Shown here: positions 1 to 9,167 of the stretch, in pieces
How the letters are laid out: each line of letters starts with the position of its first letter
Numbering within the stretch: position 1 is the stretch's first letter
Assembly: GCA_012744275.1 (NCBI GenBank)
Contig: JAAYIE010000046.1
Location: 1-57,721, forward strand
Length of the DNA: 57,721 nt
Origin: Desulfobulbaceae bacterium
GTDB lineage: Bacteria; Desulfobacterota; Desulfobulbia; Desulfobulbales; Desulfobulbaceae
Direction of reading: 5' to 3'
Translations under genes and position numbers: made by a program
Notes under the pieces: generated by a model
Databases searched by the model: none
What the model was told of the DNA's origin: nothing
What the model saw: only the letters and a program-made list of their open reading frames with translations

Positions 1-233
1 AACCTGCATGTTTTATGATACCGCCCTAACCCTGACTCACCTTATGCGAGCGGTCCAAAGAGTAAATAAGAAAATATATACGACCAGCCCCACTTTTCCG
101 TAGTAAAGCACTGCACAAACAGGCACAATAGCCTTTTCAGACAGGGAAGCCGGAACTGTGCCAGCCTCCTTAAATATACATGCCGTTATGTAAACAAGTT
201 CTCCGGTAGCGTCAATTTTATTCCATTATTTTC
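1..233. other. Left-edge non-coding region
   Basis: No supportable gene is seen. A reading frame is open on the + strand from the window edge to about position 115, and could be the tail of an upstream gene, but it is too short to assign. The rest is the leader of the nucleotidyltransferase gene at 234. No clear terminator or promoter could be picked out by eye. Confidence 0.3.
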
Positions 234-1142
234 ATGCAAGCCATCCTCCTTGCCGCAGGCTTCGGTACCAGACTCAGACCCTATACGAATCTGCGTCCTA
301 AACCACTCTTCCCGGTACTAAACCAGCCGTTGCTGTATCGGCTGCTGGAACGCCTGGACAACAGCGGTTGCGACCGTATTATCGTCAATGCCCATCATTT
401 GGCTGGGCAGATTGAAGCGGCACTGATCGGTCGGCACAAGGTGCGGCTCCAATATGAGCCGGAGATACTCGGCACCGGCGGCAGCCTGCGCCAGGCATTG
501 CCCAACCTTGGGAGTAGCCCTGTACTGGTGGCCAACGGAGATGTGTACCACGATATATCCCTAAAGGCCCTGTATGAGCACCATACCAGAAGCGGCAATG
601 CCGTCACCCTAGCCATGCACGACCAGCCCCGCTTCAACAACGTGCACACAGCAGGTGACAGGGTGCTGGGATTTAGAGGTAGCAACAACCACGACGCCTG
701 CCACAACTGTCTGGCTTTCACCGGCCTGCAGGTGGTGAACCCGGAGGTCATTGCCCAAATTCCAGACGGCCGCTTTTTTCATAGTATCGACTTGTACCAG
801 CAGCTTGCACCCACAGGTTGCATTGGCCTTATGCGGGTGGATGGCTCTTTCTGGCAGGACATGGGCACCCCAACGGATTACCTCACATTGCATCAGGCCC
901 TGCTGCCCCACGCCGATCACTGGCTCATTGATGCCAGTGCCCGGGTGGCAAAGGGGACCCACCTGAAAGGCTGGGGCTGCATTGGGCCGGGTGCAGTGGT
1001 GGCTACTGACGCAGAGCTAGAAGATTGCGTGGTATGGGATGGTGCATGCATTCAGGCAGGGGCCAGACACCGATTTCGAATCCTCACCGGCAACATGGCC
1101 ATTGATGATCAGCCTGATGAGGCCGGGGAGCTCATGTCGTGA
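234..1142 (+). CDS. NDP-sugar nucleotidyltransferase (MurU/GDP-mannose pyrophosphorylase-like)
   Basis: A 302-residue cytoplasmic sugar-1-phosphate nucleotidyltransferase. The N-terminus has the family signature LAAGFGTRLRP followed by KPL, the nucleotide and sugar-phosphate binding loop. VANGDV near residue 100 is the metal-binding aspartate region, and DMGTPTDY near residue 208 is typical of the family. The C-terminal 60 residues (KGTHLKGWGCIGPGAVV) look like a short left-handed beta-helix, which MurU itself lacks, so it is closer to mannose-1-phosphate guanylyltransferase-like proteins. Its stop overlaps the start of a phosphotransferase. That pairing resembles the AmgK/MurU muropeptide recycling couple, in which a sugar is phosphorylated and then activated with a nucleotide. 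The true sugar and nucleotide cannot be read from the sequence. Confidence 0.85.
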   Translation: MQAILLAAGFGTRLRPYTNLRPKPLFPVLNQPLLYRLLERLDNSGCDRIIVNAHHLAGQIEAALIGRHKVRLQYEPEILGTGGSLRQALPNLGSSPVLVANGDVYHDISLKALYEHHTRSGNAVTLAMHDQPRFNNVHTAGDRVLGFRGSNNHDACHNCLAFTGLQVVNPEVIAQIPDGRFFHSIDLYQQLAPTGCIGLMRVDGSFWQDMGTPTDYLTLHQALLPHADHWLIDASARVAKGTHLKGWGCIGPGAVVATDAELEDCVVWDGACIQAGARHRFRILTGNMAIDDQPDEAGELMS

Positions 1143-2221
1143 TGGATGCTGCCACCCTTATTGCCCAAGCGGCAAAGCTGCTCAGCAAAGACAGTAGAGC
1201 CCAGCACCAGCTTACGCCACCACAACTGGAAAAACTGAGTGCAGATGGCTCCTCGCGCCGTTTTTACCGTATATATGCCGAAAATGCAGACCATAACGGT
1301 CATGGTGATACGCCTTGCAGTTCTGTGCTGGCCATCTTGCCGCCGGAAGGGGCCAGCACCAAGGAAATGGCTGAAGCTGAAAGCGTTGCCCATATCGGCC
1401 GACATCTGCACCGCTTGGGTGCACCTACTCCCGAAATCTACGCCTGGGACAAGGTAAGTGGTCTGGTGCTCTGCGAAGATTTCGGCAACAAACAACTGCA
1501 CGGCAGCGCCGCTAGCCCTGATCAGCAGGGGCGACGCCTGCTACTCTATGAAAAAACACTGCAGGCGCTAGCCCGTATGCAGGTGCGGGGGGCAGAGGGT
1601 TTTGATCCCAACTGGTGCTGGGACACACCCCGCTATGATGCGGCACTTATGCAGGATCGTGAATCTGGCTATTTTCTTAAGGCCTGCTGCCGCGATCTCC
1701 TGGGACTCGTTTTTGATACCGAAATCCTGGCCGAAGAATGCCGCCTTTTGGCCGCACAGGCTGCCCAGGCGCCAGCGCATTTTTTTCTGCACCGGGATTT
1801 CCAAAGCCGTAACATCATGCTGGTGCATGGACAGCCTGCCTTCATCGATTTTCAAGGTGGACGCCTTGGGCCTTTGGCCTATGATGTGGCATCACTTTTG
1901 CTTGATCCCTACGCGGCCCTGCCTGCCTCCATGCAAGACCATTTGCTGCAGGTTTACCTGGAAGCCCTGAATCGAGAAACCAGCTACGATCAGGACCAGT
2001 TCCAGGACGAATATCTGCTTCTTGCCCTGCACCGCACCATGCAAATCCTGGGCGCCTTTGCCTTTTTGAGCCACGTAAAAGGCAAGTCTTTTTTTGCGCA
2101 GTTTCTCAAACCCGCAGCTGTATCACTGGCCACCCTGCTTGCGAAGCCGGCATTTGCCCGTTATGTTGGGTTACGCCAACTCAGCGTCCAATGCTGCCAC
2201 CGATTGAACAGCTTGCAGTAA
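1142..2221 (+). CDS. Aminoglycoside phosphotransferase-family sugar kinase (AmgK-like)
   Basis: About 359 residues with the APH/choline-kinase fold. The catalytic loop HRDFQSRNIM (near residue 220) carries the Asp base and Asn. The metal-binding segment FIDFQGGRLGP follows, with YDVASLLLDPY after it, as in AmgK-type anomeric kinases. The ATG at 1142 overlaps the upstream stop as TGATG, and a GTG at 1139 is an alternative start. Translational coupling to the nucleotidyltransferase suggests the two act in sequence: phosphorylation of a free sugar at C1, then nucleotidyl transfer. In pseudomonads this is the MurNAc recycling route. That role here is inference from family and pairing. Confidence 0.82.
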   Translation: MDAATLIAQAAKLLSKDSRAQHQLTPPQLEKLSADGSSRRFYRIYAENADHNGHGDTPCSSVLAILPPEGASTKEMAEAESVAHIGRHLHRLGAPTPEIYAWDKVSGLVLCEDFGNKQLHGSAASPDQQGRRLLLYEKTLQALARMQVRGAEGFDPNWCWDTPRYDAALMQDRESGYFLKACCRDLLGLVFDTEILAEECRLLAAQAAQAPAHFFLHRDFQSRNIMLVHGQPAFIDFQGGRLGPLAYDVASLLLDPYAALPASMQDHLLQVYLEALNRETSYDQDQFQDEYLLLALHRTMQILGAFAFLSHVKGKSFFAQFLKPAAVSLATLLAKPAFARYVGLRQLSVQCCHRLNSLQ

Positions 2222-2338
2222 ACGCAAACTCCTTTTTAGACCTCGGCTTCCTGGCACAGGAACAGCCAATAAAGCCGGAACCTCCCCATGCCGTGCCAGT
2301 CCATGGACAAACACTGATTGAAGCTAGACAATACTATT

Positions 2339-3682
2339 ATGAGCAGTACTGCCAGCACCCTCATCGCCCTGATCGGACGCCCCAATGTGGGCAAATCCAC
2401 CCTGTTCAACCGCCTGACCCGGCGTCGCGACGCCCTGGTCGATCCAACTCCTGGTGTTACCCGTGATCGTCATTATGCCCAGATCGAATGGGAAGGGCAT
2501 GCATTTTCCCTGGTGGATACCGCCGGCATTGAAGACGATGACGACCTTATGGGCGCCCATATCCGCGAGCAGGCCATGTTAGCAGTAGAAGAGGCTGACA
2601 TTATCTTCTTCCTCATGGACGGGCGTGAAGGGCTGACTCCGGCTGACACAGAAATAGCGGGTATCCTGAGACGTTCACAAAAAACCGTCTTCTACATTAT
2701 CAATAAGATCGATAACGCTGAACTGGAAGACACCCTGCTGGGGCCATTCTGGGAATTAGGAGCCGAACAGCTGTGGCCCCTTTCCGCCGACCATGGCCAC
2801 GGTTTCGACGGACTGATGACAGGGCTGTCGCCCCTTCTGAATCGTGAAGCCGAGCATGACGAACTGCCCGAAAACACCTTAAGGGTTGCCTTTGTTGGCA
2901 GGCCTAATGTGGGTAAGTCGTCGCTCATCAATGCCATTGTTGGCGAAACTCGCATGCTGGTATCCGAAGAGGCAGGTACCACCAGAGATGCCGTGGATAC
3001 CCGCCTCAGCTACGGCCAGTACTCCTACCTGCTGATCGACACCGCTGGCATTCGTCGCAAGGGTAAGACCAAGGACAAGCTGGAAAAATTCTCCATCCTC
3101 AAGACCCTGCGGGCCCTTGGTCGCTGCGACGTGGCCCTGGTGCTTCTGGATGCAGCTGAAGGTATTACCGAACAGGATATCAGGGTTATCGGCTACACAC
3201 AGGAACAGGGGCGGGCGCTGATAGTGCTCATCAACAAGTGGGATCTGCTGGAAAACGACCGCAAACGCCAATTGCAGCTTCTGGAGGAGGTGCGCATTGC
3301 GCTGAAATTCATCCCCTTTGCCCCGGTACTCAAGGTGTCAGCCCACAAAGGTACAGGCATTAAACGCCTCTTTCCAGAAATGGGCAAGGTGCAGCGCCAG
3401 TTCCACCAACGTTTTTCGACCGCCGGCCTTAACCGCCTCTTGGCCGAGGCGGTGGAGCGGCACGAGCCACCCTTCCACAAAGGCCGCCGCCTCAAATTCT
3501 ATTACACTTCACAGCTGGCCACCGCGCCCCCCCGCTTTGTCGTAGTGACGAATGACCCCAAGGGCATCCACTTCTCCTATCAGCGCTATCTGACCAACTG
3601 CTTCCGGGAAGGGCTTGGGCTTGACCGGGTGCCTGTGCAGCTTTTCTTCCGGGAGCGCAGTGGTCGGAAAAGCAGAAAATAG
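2339..3682 (+). CDS. der: Ribosome biogenesis GTPase Der (EngA)
   Basis: This is Der, a tandem-GTPase protein needed for maturation of the 50S ribosomal subunit. Two complete G domains are visible. The first has P-loop GRPNVGKST, DTAG and NKID; the second has GRPNVGKSS, DTAGIRRKGK and NKWD. A C-terminal KH-like domain holds the PPRFVVVTNDP segment. The length of about 447 residues is normal for the family. ATG at 2339 is preferred over an in-frame TTG at 2318 because homologues begin just before the P-loop. The gene follows the kinase gene after 117 bases. Confidence 0.97.
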   Translation: MSSTASTLIALIGRPNVGKSTLFNRLTRRRDALVDPTPGVTRDRHYAQIEWEGHAFSLVDTAGIEDDDDLMGAHIREQAMLAVEEADIIFFLMDGREGLTPADTEIAGILRRSQKTVFYIINKIDNAELEDTLLGPFWELGAEQLWPLSADHGHGFDGLMTGLSPLLNREAEHDELPENTLRVAFVGRPNVGKSSLINAIVGETRMLVSEEAGTTRDAVDTRLSYGQYSYLLIDTAGIRRKGKTKDKLEKFSILKTLRALGRCDVALVLLDAAEGITEQDIRVIGYTQEQGRALIVLINKWDLLENDRKRQLQLLEEVRIALKFIPFAPVLKVSAHKGTGIKRLFPEMGKVQRQFHQRFSTAGLNRLLAEAVERHEPPFHKGRRLKFYYTSQLATAPPRFVVVTNDPKGIHFSYQRYLTNCFREGLGLDRVPVQLFFRERSGRKSRK

Positions 3683-3897
3683 CTGTCTGTGACCGTGTAC
3701 AGGAGAGCCGCCTTCTACGGCCAGGTTTTGCATGTACAGCGAAAAACAATGGAATTCCATTCCAGAGCGAATCGACACAGGTGGAGAATCTATGGCAAGA
3801 TATTGGAGCATCCGTAAACACAGGTAGAACGGGGCATCATATAATACCCCCCAGCTATGGTGCTGATATACACCCATTTCCTGTTTGAGCAATAGAT

Positions 3898-6012
3898 ATG
3901 AGATCACTGCCCAAGGATAGAATTATATCGTCCATGCACAACATCAGTACTCTGCTCACCCAGCATATCTCTGTTGAAAATGCATTTGAGTCAATTGCCA
4001 AAGAAATATCACATGCCTTCGGGCTGACGAGACTTATCATTTTCCTAGTCAATAAAGATAAAAATTTGATAGAAAATCAGCATACCTATGGATTTAATCC
4101 GCAAGAGGCTGAAAGGGCCAAGCTTCCGTACAGGATGAATGACCATGATTGCGTAGAAACCAGAGTGGCAAAAACAGGAAAATATATCCTCATAAAGGAT
4201 TATGAAAAAGATAGCACGCTGACCAAAATAGATATCAAGGTAAGCAGGATAATGAGCAGGGTGTCGTCTATTACGGTCCCCTTAAAAATAAAAGAAGATA
4301 TCATTGGCATGATAAGTGCCGACAAAGGGGATGCGAAGTTAAATTTATCTGACAAAGATATTCATACTTTTTTAACTTTTGCAAATCAGGCCAGCATTAT
4401 TATTGAAAATATACGTCTACAGGAACAAAACAAAAAAAAGATTATTCAACTTCTCGACCTGCAAAAAGCAGGCAATGATACCAGTTCGACCCATAACATT
4501 GAGGAACTTTCCAAAATTATCACGGAGAGGGCATTACAATTATCCAATGCTTCCATCTGCTCCCTCTTCATAAGAGACGATGAACAGCAAGAAATGGAAA
4601 GGGCCTTTACCTCCAAGGCAGACCATGAAGCACATCAAATGGATACCTGGTTTATTATCAACAAAAATATCATCAACCAGGTTGCTGAAACTGGCAAAAT
4701 CTTCATGACCTGCAATGAAGATAAGAATGGAGAGCCGAAGTCGGCCTGCCCTACGGCAATCCAGTCGCTCCTTGCCCTTCCCCTGATAAGCGAACAACAG
4801 GTTTTTGGTGTTTTGGCGCTCGGCACTACTGAAAAAAAAACCTATCCTGACGACGACCTCAATATATTGACTATTTTTGCCAGCCATGCCGCGAGCACAA
4901 TCAAGAATGCTCGGTTTTACAGCCAGATAATTACAGAAAAAATTCTGAGGGAAAATATCCTTGAAAGCTCCCCCAGTGGCATGATTTCCATTGACCGTAG
5001 TAAACAGATTTCCTCTGTCAACAGGCGGGCAGAAGAAATCTTTTCCATCAAAAGGGCAGACGCTTTAGGAGCCCATCCCAGAGATATCTTTGGGGATAAG
5101 GTTTCGACTGTCATTGAGCAGGCCATTGATCAACATAAAATTGCGGTACGCAAGGAGATCCGGCGGAAAAACAGCTCCGGAGAAACCATCATCTTGGGGT
5201 TGACCTCGTCGTTGTTGCGCAATCACCAAGGAGGGCTGGTTGGGGCACTCCTTATTGTCCGCGACCTCACCAATGAAAAGAAAAAAGATGCGCTGATCAG
5301 GCGCTTTGACCGGCTCGCCTCCCTCGGTCAATTTTCCGCTGGCATTGCCCACGAAATCAGAAATCCGCTCGCCAGCATCTATTTCAATGTGCAGCTGCTG
5401 GGAAAAAAATTGACTCTGCCGCCTGATGCTCAGGAACTTCTCACCGATACCTGCAAGGGAATCGACAGAATCAGAAACCTGGTCAAAGGTATGCTGGACT
5501 ACGCCAAACCGGCGCAACCTGCCTTGGAGCAAGGCTCCATCCTGCGCATTCTCAAAGAGACCATTACTCTGATGGATTTGCAGTTGAAGAAAAAAAAAAT
5601 CGTGGTCGCTCTGCGTCCCTGCGACACGCTGCCTGACATCATCTTGGATGCGCACCAGATACAACAGGTCTTTGTCAACCTGCTGCTCAACAGCATGGAA
5701 GCTATGGCAGATGGAGGGATTATTACCATTGGCGTAGACAAAGAAATACATGAACAGCACAGACAGATTGTACTCCGATTTCACGATCAGGGCGAGGGTG
5801 TTGCCGCAGAATTAATTGGCAAAATATTTGATCCGTTTTTTACTACCAAAACCAAAGGTACTGGCCTTGGATTGTCCATTGTGCATAAAATACTTGAGCA
5901 GCACAATGCCACCATTGAAGTGTTCAGCAATAAAAATTCAGGGACTACTTTTGTCTTACGTTTTCCCATCGCGAATTCAGAGGTGATACCATGTATCGAT
6001 ACAAAATTTTAA
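3898..6012 (+). CDS. Soluble GAF-GAF-PAS sensor histidine kinase
   Basis: A 704-residue kinase with no evident membrane segment, so it probably senses a cytoplasmic signal. Order: GAF-like domain (about 20-170), second GAF-like domain (about 200-345), PAS domain (about 350-460, SSPSGMISIDRS), HisKA dimerisation domain with phospho-acceptor His485 in AHEIRNPLAS, and HATPase domain with NLLLNSMEAM (N box), HDQGEGV (G1) and GTGLGLSI (G2). Its last 22 bases overlap the response regulator gene, making a cognate pair. The gene is visibly more AT-rich than der or the downstream metabolic genes. Ligand unknown. The head-to-head position with the fatty-acid oxidation operon suggests, but does not prove, that this operon is its target. 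Confidence 0.93.
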   Translation: MRSLPKDRIISSMHNISTLLTQHISVENAFESIAKEISHAFGLTRLIIFLVNKDKNLIENQHTYGFNPQEAERAKLPYRMNDHDCVETRVAKTGKYILIKDYEKDSTLTKIDIKVSRIMSRVSSITVPLKIKEDIIGMISADKGDAKLNLSDKDIHTFLTFANQASIIIENIRLQEQNKKKIIQLLDLQKAGNDTSSTHNIEELSKIITERALQLSNASICSLFIRDDEQQEMERAFTSKADHEAHQMDTWFIINKNIINQVAETGKIFMTCNEDKNGEPKSACPTAIQSLLALPLISEQQVFGVLALGTTEKKTYPDDDLNILTIFASHAASTIKNARFYSQIITEKILRENILESSPSGMISIDRSKQISSVNRRAEEIFSIKRADALGAHPRDIFGDKVSTVIEQAIDQHKIAVRKEIRRKNSSGETIILGLTSSLLRNHQGGLVGALLIVRDLTNEKKKDALIRRFDRLASLGQFSAGIAHEIRNPLASIYFNVQLLGKKLTLPPDAQELLTDTCKGIDRIRNLVKGMLDYAKPAQPALEQGSILRILKETITLMDLQLKKKKIVVALRPCDTLPDIILDAHQIQQVFVNLLLNSMEAMADGGIITIGVDKEIHEQHRQIVLRFHDQGEGVAAELIGKIFDPFFTTKTKGTGLGLSIVHKILEQHNATIEVFSNKNSGTTFVLRFPIANSEVIPCIDTKF

Positions 6013-7361
6013 TTGTCGATGATGATATCCTCCTGCAGAATTCTCTAAAATATGTACTTTCCGACAACTACGATACTGTGGTTGTTGGGAGCGGATCAGC
6101 AGCAATTGATCTCATCAACAAGGAGATAATTGACCTTGTCCTGCTTGATATCAGGTTACCCGGAATAAATGGCCTGCAAACCCTTAAAAGTATCAAACAG
6201 CAGCATCCAGATATGTTAGTCATTATGATGACTGCCTATGAAGACATAGATTTCGTTATTACATCAATGAAGGCTGGGGCTCATGACTTCTTGGTAAAGC
6301 CACTTGAAATTGAAATGCTTGAGCTGATTATCAACAAGGCCTTAGAAACCCTCCGACTAAAAAAAGAAATTGAAATTTTACGCAATTCCTATTTCGAACG
6401 CTCACAGCTTTCAGACATTGTGGCGGAAAGCAGAGAATTTTGCCAGATTCTTGAATATGCTGGAAAAATTGCAAAAAGTCATGACACTACGGTGCTGATA
6501 GATGGAGAGAGCGGCGTAGGCAAGGAGGTTGCGGCTCGGGTCATTCATCAGTATAGCAGCAGATTTGATCAACCCTTTATCGGCATCAACTGTGGGGCAA
6601 TCAACAAGGATCTGCTTGAAAGTGAGCTCTTTGGATACGCAAAGGGGACCTTCACCGATGGCCTGCAAGAGGGAAAAAAAGGAAAAATAGAGTTGGCTGA
6701 CCGGGGCACCATGCTGCTTGATGAAATCAGCGAAATGAGACCATCGGCCCAGGTAAAATTGCTGCGTTTTCTTGAAGAACGGGAATTCTATCCGGTTGGT
6801 GGCACGGAAAAGAAAAAAGTAGATGTACGTATCATAGCAATCACCAACAAAAAACTGGAAGAACAGGTCAAAAGTGGCGATTTCCGTGAAGATCTGTACT
6901 ACCGTTTGAATGTGGCCCGGATTTCCATTCCTCCGCTACGGGAGCGCAAGGCCGACATCATCCCGATGACGCTTTTTTTCATTCATAAATACAACAGTAT
7001 CTTTCTCAAAAATTTTCAGAAGATTGCACCTGAGGCGGAGAGGGCGCTGTTGCAATACCCATGGAAAGGGAACATACGCGAGCTGAAAAATACGATGGAA
7101 CGTATCGTTTTGATGGAAGATGACAGCTGCGTGCGCCTCGAACACCTGGCCTTTCTAAATATAGGCGGGCCAGGGGCTGCAAAAAACAGTGGCCATGGAG
7201 TTACCCTTCCACCCGAAGGGCTTCACCTTGATGAGTGCATTCATCAGCTCATCATTCAGGCACTGGAAAGGAGTGGACACAACAAAAGCCGCGCTGCCCG
7301 CCTGCTTGGCATCTCCAGACCAACGCTCGTTTACCGGATGAGCAAGTACGGCATAGAATGA
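5991..7361 (+). CDS. Sigma-54-dependent response regulator (NtrC family)
   Basis: A 456-residue response regulator: receiver domain with phospho-acceptor Asp53 (LLDIRLPG) and KPLE; AAA+ domain with Walker A GESGVGKE, Walker B MLLDEIS and the arginine-rich RLNVARISIPPLRERKADI segment; C-terminal Fis-type helix-turn-helix (NKSRAARLLGISRPTLVYR). The sigma-54 contact loop, normally GAFTGA, reads GTFTDG here (residues 219-224). The Phe and Thr are kept but the flanking residues differ. The start overlaps the kinase gene and has an AGGTGA ribosome site. Likely targets are sigma-54 promoters such as the one at 17646-17662, which is an inference. Confidence 0.95.
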   Translation: MYRYKILIVDDDILLQNSLKYVLSDNYDTVVVGSGSAAIDLINKEIIDLVLLDIRLPGINGLQTLKSIKQQHPDMLVIMMTAYEDIDFVITSMKAGAHDFLVKPLEIEMLELIINKALETLRLKKEIEILRNSYFERSQLSDIVAESREFCQILEYAGKIAKSHDTTVLIDGESGVGKEVAARVIHQYSSRFDQPFIGINCGAINKDLLESELFGYAKGTFTDGLQEGKKGKIELADRGTMLLDEISEMRPSAQVKLLRFLEEREFYPVGGTEKKKVDVRIIAITNKKLEEQVKSGDFREDLYYRLNVARISIPPLRERKADIIPMTLFFIHKYNSIFLKNFQKIAPEAERALLQYPWKGNIRELKNTMERIVLMEDDSCVRLEHLAFLNIGGPGAAKNSGHGVTLPPEGLHLDECIHQLIIQALERSGHNKSRAARLLGISRPTLVYRMSKYGIE

Positions 7362-7366
7362 TAAAA

Positions 7367-7403
7367 AACGCTCATTACCACTACACCTCCGGTAATGAGC
7401 GTT
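7367..7403 (-). terminator. Intrinsic terminator of the fatty-acid oxidation operon
   Basis: A perfect 13-bp stem (7367-7379 pairing with 7391-7403) with an 11-base loop. On the minus strand it is followed by a T run, so it ends transcripts arriving from the transporter gene at 7435. On the plus strand it lies right after the response regulator gene but lacks a U tract there, so its action in that direction would be weak. Confidence 0.85.
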
Positions 7404-7434
7404 ATACGCGTACAAGTGCTGCAGGAACGTGTAA

Positions 7435-8040
7435 CTATTTGACCAATGGACCAGGCAGCGGGATAACCTTTTTGCCGAATACAGTATTATTCACAATGGC
7501 TCCAACTGTATAAATACCGAGCCAGCCGCAGGCTATTAGCAGATAGCCAACTATAGGCTTGAAGGAGGCGCCAACTAAGCCCATGTCGAGCAGTACTATA
7601 ATCCAGAGTACCACATCCAAGCCGAGGACGATGAGGGTTAAGGTCAAAGGCGCCCTGAAATAGGCCGGAGTAACAATGGTCAGGAATGCAGCTCCTGCCA
7701 TCCAGCACCAACCTTCCACCATGGGTAGCGGTTTGACTGCCTCGCCAAACATGCCGGTCAGCATCAGGAATTTTGCCAAAACACTCAGGGCTGCACCGAA
7801 CATGAAAAAAGCCGAGAAGAAAAGGAAAACATTGCCGCCGGTGATATTATGATCCTTCAGTTCGATGACTGCCGTTGTATATTGGACGATACCACCACCA
7901 ATCAGCCAGGCTGCCAAGAGTGGCAAGCCCCCCACGCCGACCTTGTCCAGAAAAACAGCAGCGAAACCAAAACAGGCAACCGCCAGTGCGCCTAATCCTG
8001 CCGGCGCTGGTGTAACAAAAGAGTGCTGATGCTCAGACAT
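7435..8040 (-). CDS. satP: GPR1/FUN34/YaaH-family acetate/succinate transporter
   Basis: A membrane protein of about 201 residues with six hydrophobic segments, matching the AceTr/SatP family. The N-terminal region AGLGALAVACFGFAAV and the GGIVQYTTAVIELKD stretch are typical. These carriers move acetate or other short monocarboxylates across the inner membrane. ATG at 8040 is chosen over an upstream GTG at 8076 because it follows a strong purine-rich ribosome site (GGGGGA). It is the last gene of the operon, after etfA, so it may export acetate made by thiolysis or CoA transfer, or import the substrate. Confidence 0.85.
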   Translation of the reverse strand: MSEHQHSFVTPAPAGLGALAVACFGFAAVFLDKVGVGGLPLLAAWLIGGGIVQYTTAVIELKDHNITGGNVFLFFSAFFMFGAALSVLAKFLMLTGMFGEAVKPLPMVEGWCWMAGAAFLTIVTPAYFRAPLTLTLIVLGLDVVLWIIVLLDMGLVGASFKPIVGYLLIACGWLGIYTVGAIVNNTVFGKKVIPLPGPLVK

Positions 8041-8140
8041 TATTTCCCCCTTAACCCAGTTGAGTAAAAGCCCCACAGCCGCAGAGCTCTGGGACTGCCA
8101 AACAGCATTCTTTACAGCACAAATAAGGCCACTCTATGAT

Positions 8141-8168
8141 GCACACCCGGCAAAAGCACCGGGTGTGC
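8141..8168. terminator. Strong hairpin between etfA and the transporter gene
   Basis: A perfect 10-bp GC-rich stem (8141-8150 with 8159-8168) and an 8-base loop, in the 158-base gap between etfA and the transporter gene. No T run follows on the minus strand, so it is more likely a transcript-stabilising or attenuating hairpin than a full terminator. Confidence 0.45.
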
Positions 8169-8198
8169 GCAGGGGCAGCCTATTCAGCGCTTTATGTT

Positions 8199-9167
8199 CT
8201 ATTTGCCTGCGTTGATTTTTTCGGTCAGTACCGGAATAAAATCCAGGATATCGGCCACCACGCCGATGTCTGCGCTCTGAAAAATTGGCGCAGTCTTGTT
8301 CTTGTTGACCGCGACAATAAAGGGAGAGCCCTTGATGCCGCCCATGTGCTGAAAGGAGCCGCTGATACCAAGGGCCAGGTACACCTTGGGGCTGACGGTT
8401 TGGCCAGATGTTCCCACCTGACGCGATTTTTCCAGCCATTTAGCATCGACCACGGGCCGTGAACAGGCAACGTCAGCACCCATGGCTGCTGCAAGTTCAT
8501 GCACCATGGCCAGATTGTCCTCTTCCTCGATACCACGGCCAACAGCAACAAGAATCTCGGACTTTGTAATGTCGATATCGCCAACTTCTGCTGCGATCAC
8601 CTCGACAAAACTGCGCTTGCTGGAAAAATCACTTACCTCGGTGGATTTATCCACCACTGCTCCCTGACTACCGGCTTCAGCCGGCTTGAATGCGCCGGCG
8701 CGTACACTGATTATTGCGCCATTTGCCAATCCGCAGGCGGAACGGGAAGAAACAGCTCCACCATGCTCCTGACGCACCAGTTTCAGAGTGTCACCCTCAA
8801 TGCCTTCAAAACCGACTACATCCGAGGCAAAGGCGGCATCAAGTTTCACGGAAAGACCAGGGGCCAAGTCCATGGAGAAAGAATTGTGGGTCAAAAGGAG
8901 CAATGACTTGGCAGGGAGAATTGTTGCCAGTGCTTTTCTGTATACTTCTGCATTGGGATATTGCAGGGCGTCATTGGCAATCGTGATGACCTCGGAAAAA
9001 TACGGCGCTACCTGACCGGCCACCTGCCCCACGTCTGCAGTTCCTCCCAGAACAATGGCGCATGGAGCGGCAGCTGCATCAAGTGCCTTTGCAGCAGCAG
9101 CCAATTCAAAGGCGGAATCATCCGCGGTTCCATTTTTATGGGTAATGTACACAAATATGGCAGCCAT
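8199..9167 (-). CDS. etfA: Electron transfer flavoprotein subunit alpha
   Basis: A 322-residue Etf alpha subunit. The C-terminal FAD-binding domain is intact: VGTSGQTVSPKVYLALGISG, QHMGGIKGSPFIVAVN and the ADIGVVADI segment. Together with EtfB it carries electrons from the acyl-CoA dehydrogenase. The start codon overlaps the etfB stop by one base, so the two are translationally coupled. The EtfD gene beside it indicates the quinone pool as acceptor. I see no direct evidence for a bifurcating type. Confidence 0.96.
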   Translation of the reverse strand: MAAIFVYITHKNGTADDSAFELAAAAKALDAAAAPCAIVLGGTADVGQVAGQVAPYFSEVITIANDALQYPNAEVYRKALATILPAKSLLLLTHNSFSMDLAPGLSVKLDAAFASDVVGFEGIEGDTLKLVRQEHGGAVSSRSACGLANGAIISVRAGAFKPAEAGSQGAVVDKSTEVSDFSSKRSFVEVIAAEVGDIDITKSEILVAVGRGIEEEDNLAMVHELAAAMGADVACSRPVVDAKWLEKSRQVGTSGQTVSPKVYLALGISGSFQHMGGIKGSPFIVAVNKNKTAPIFQSADIGVVADILDFIPVLTEKINAGK

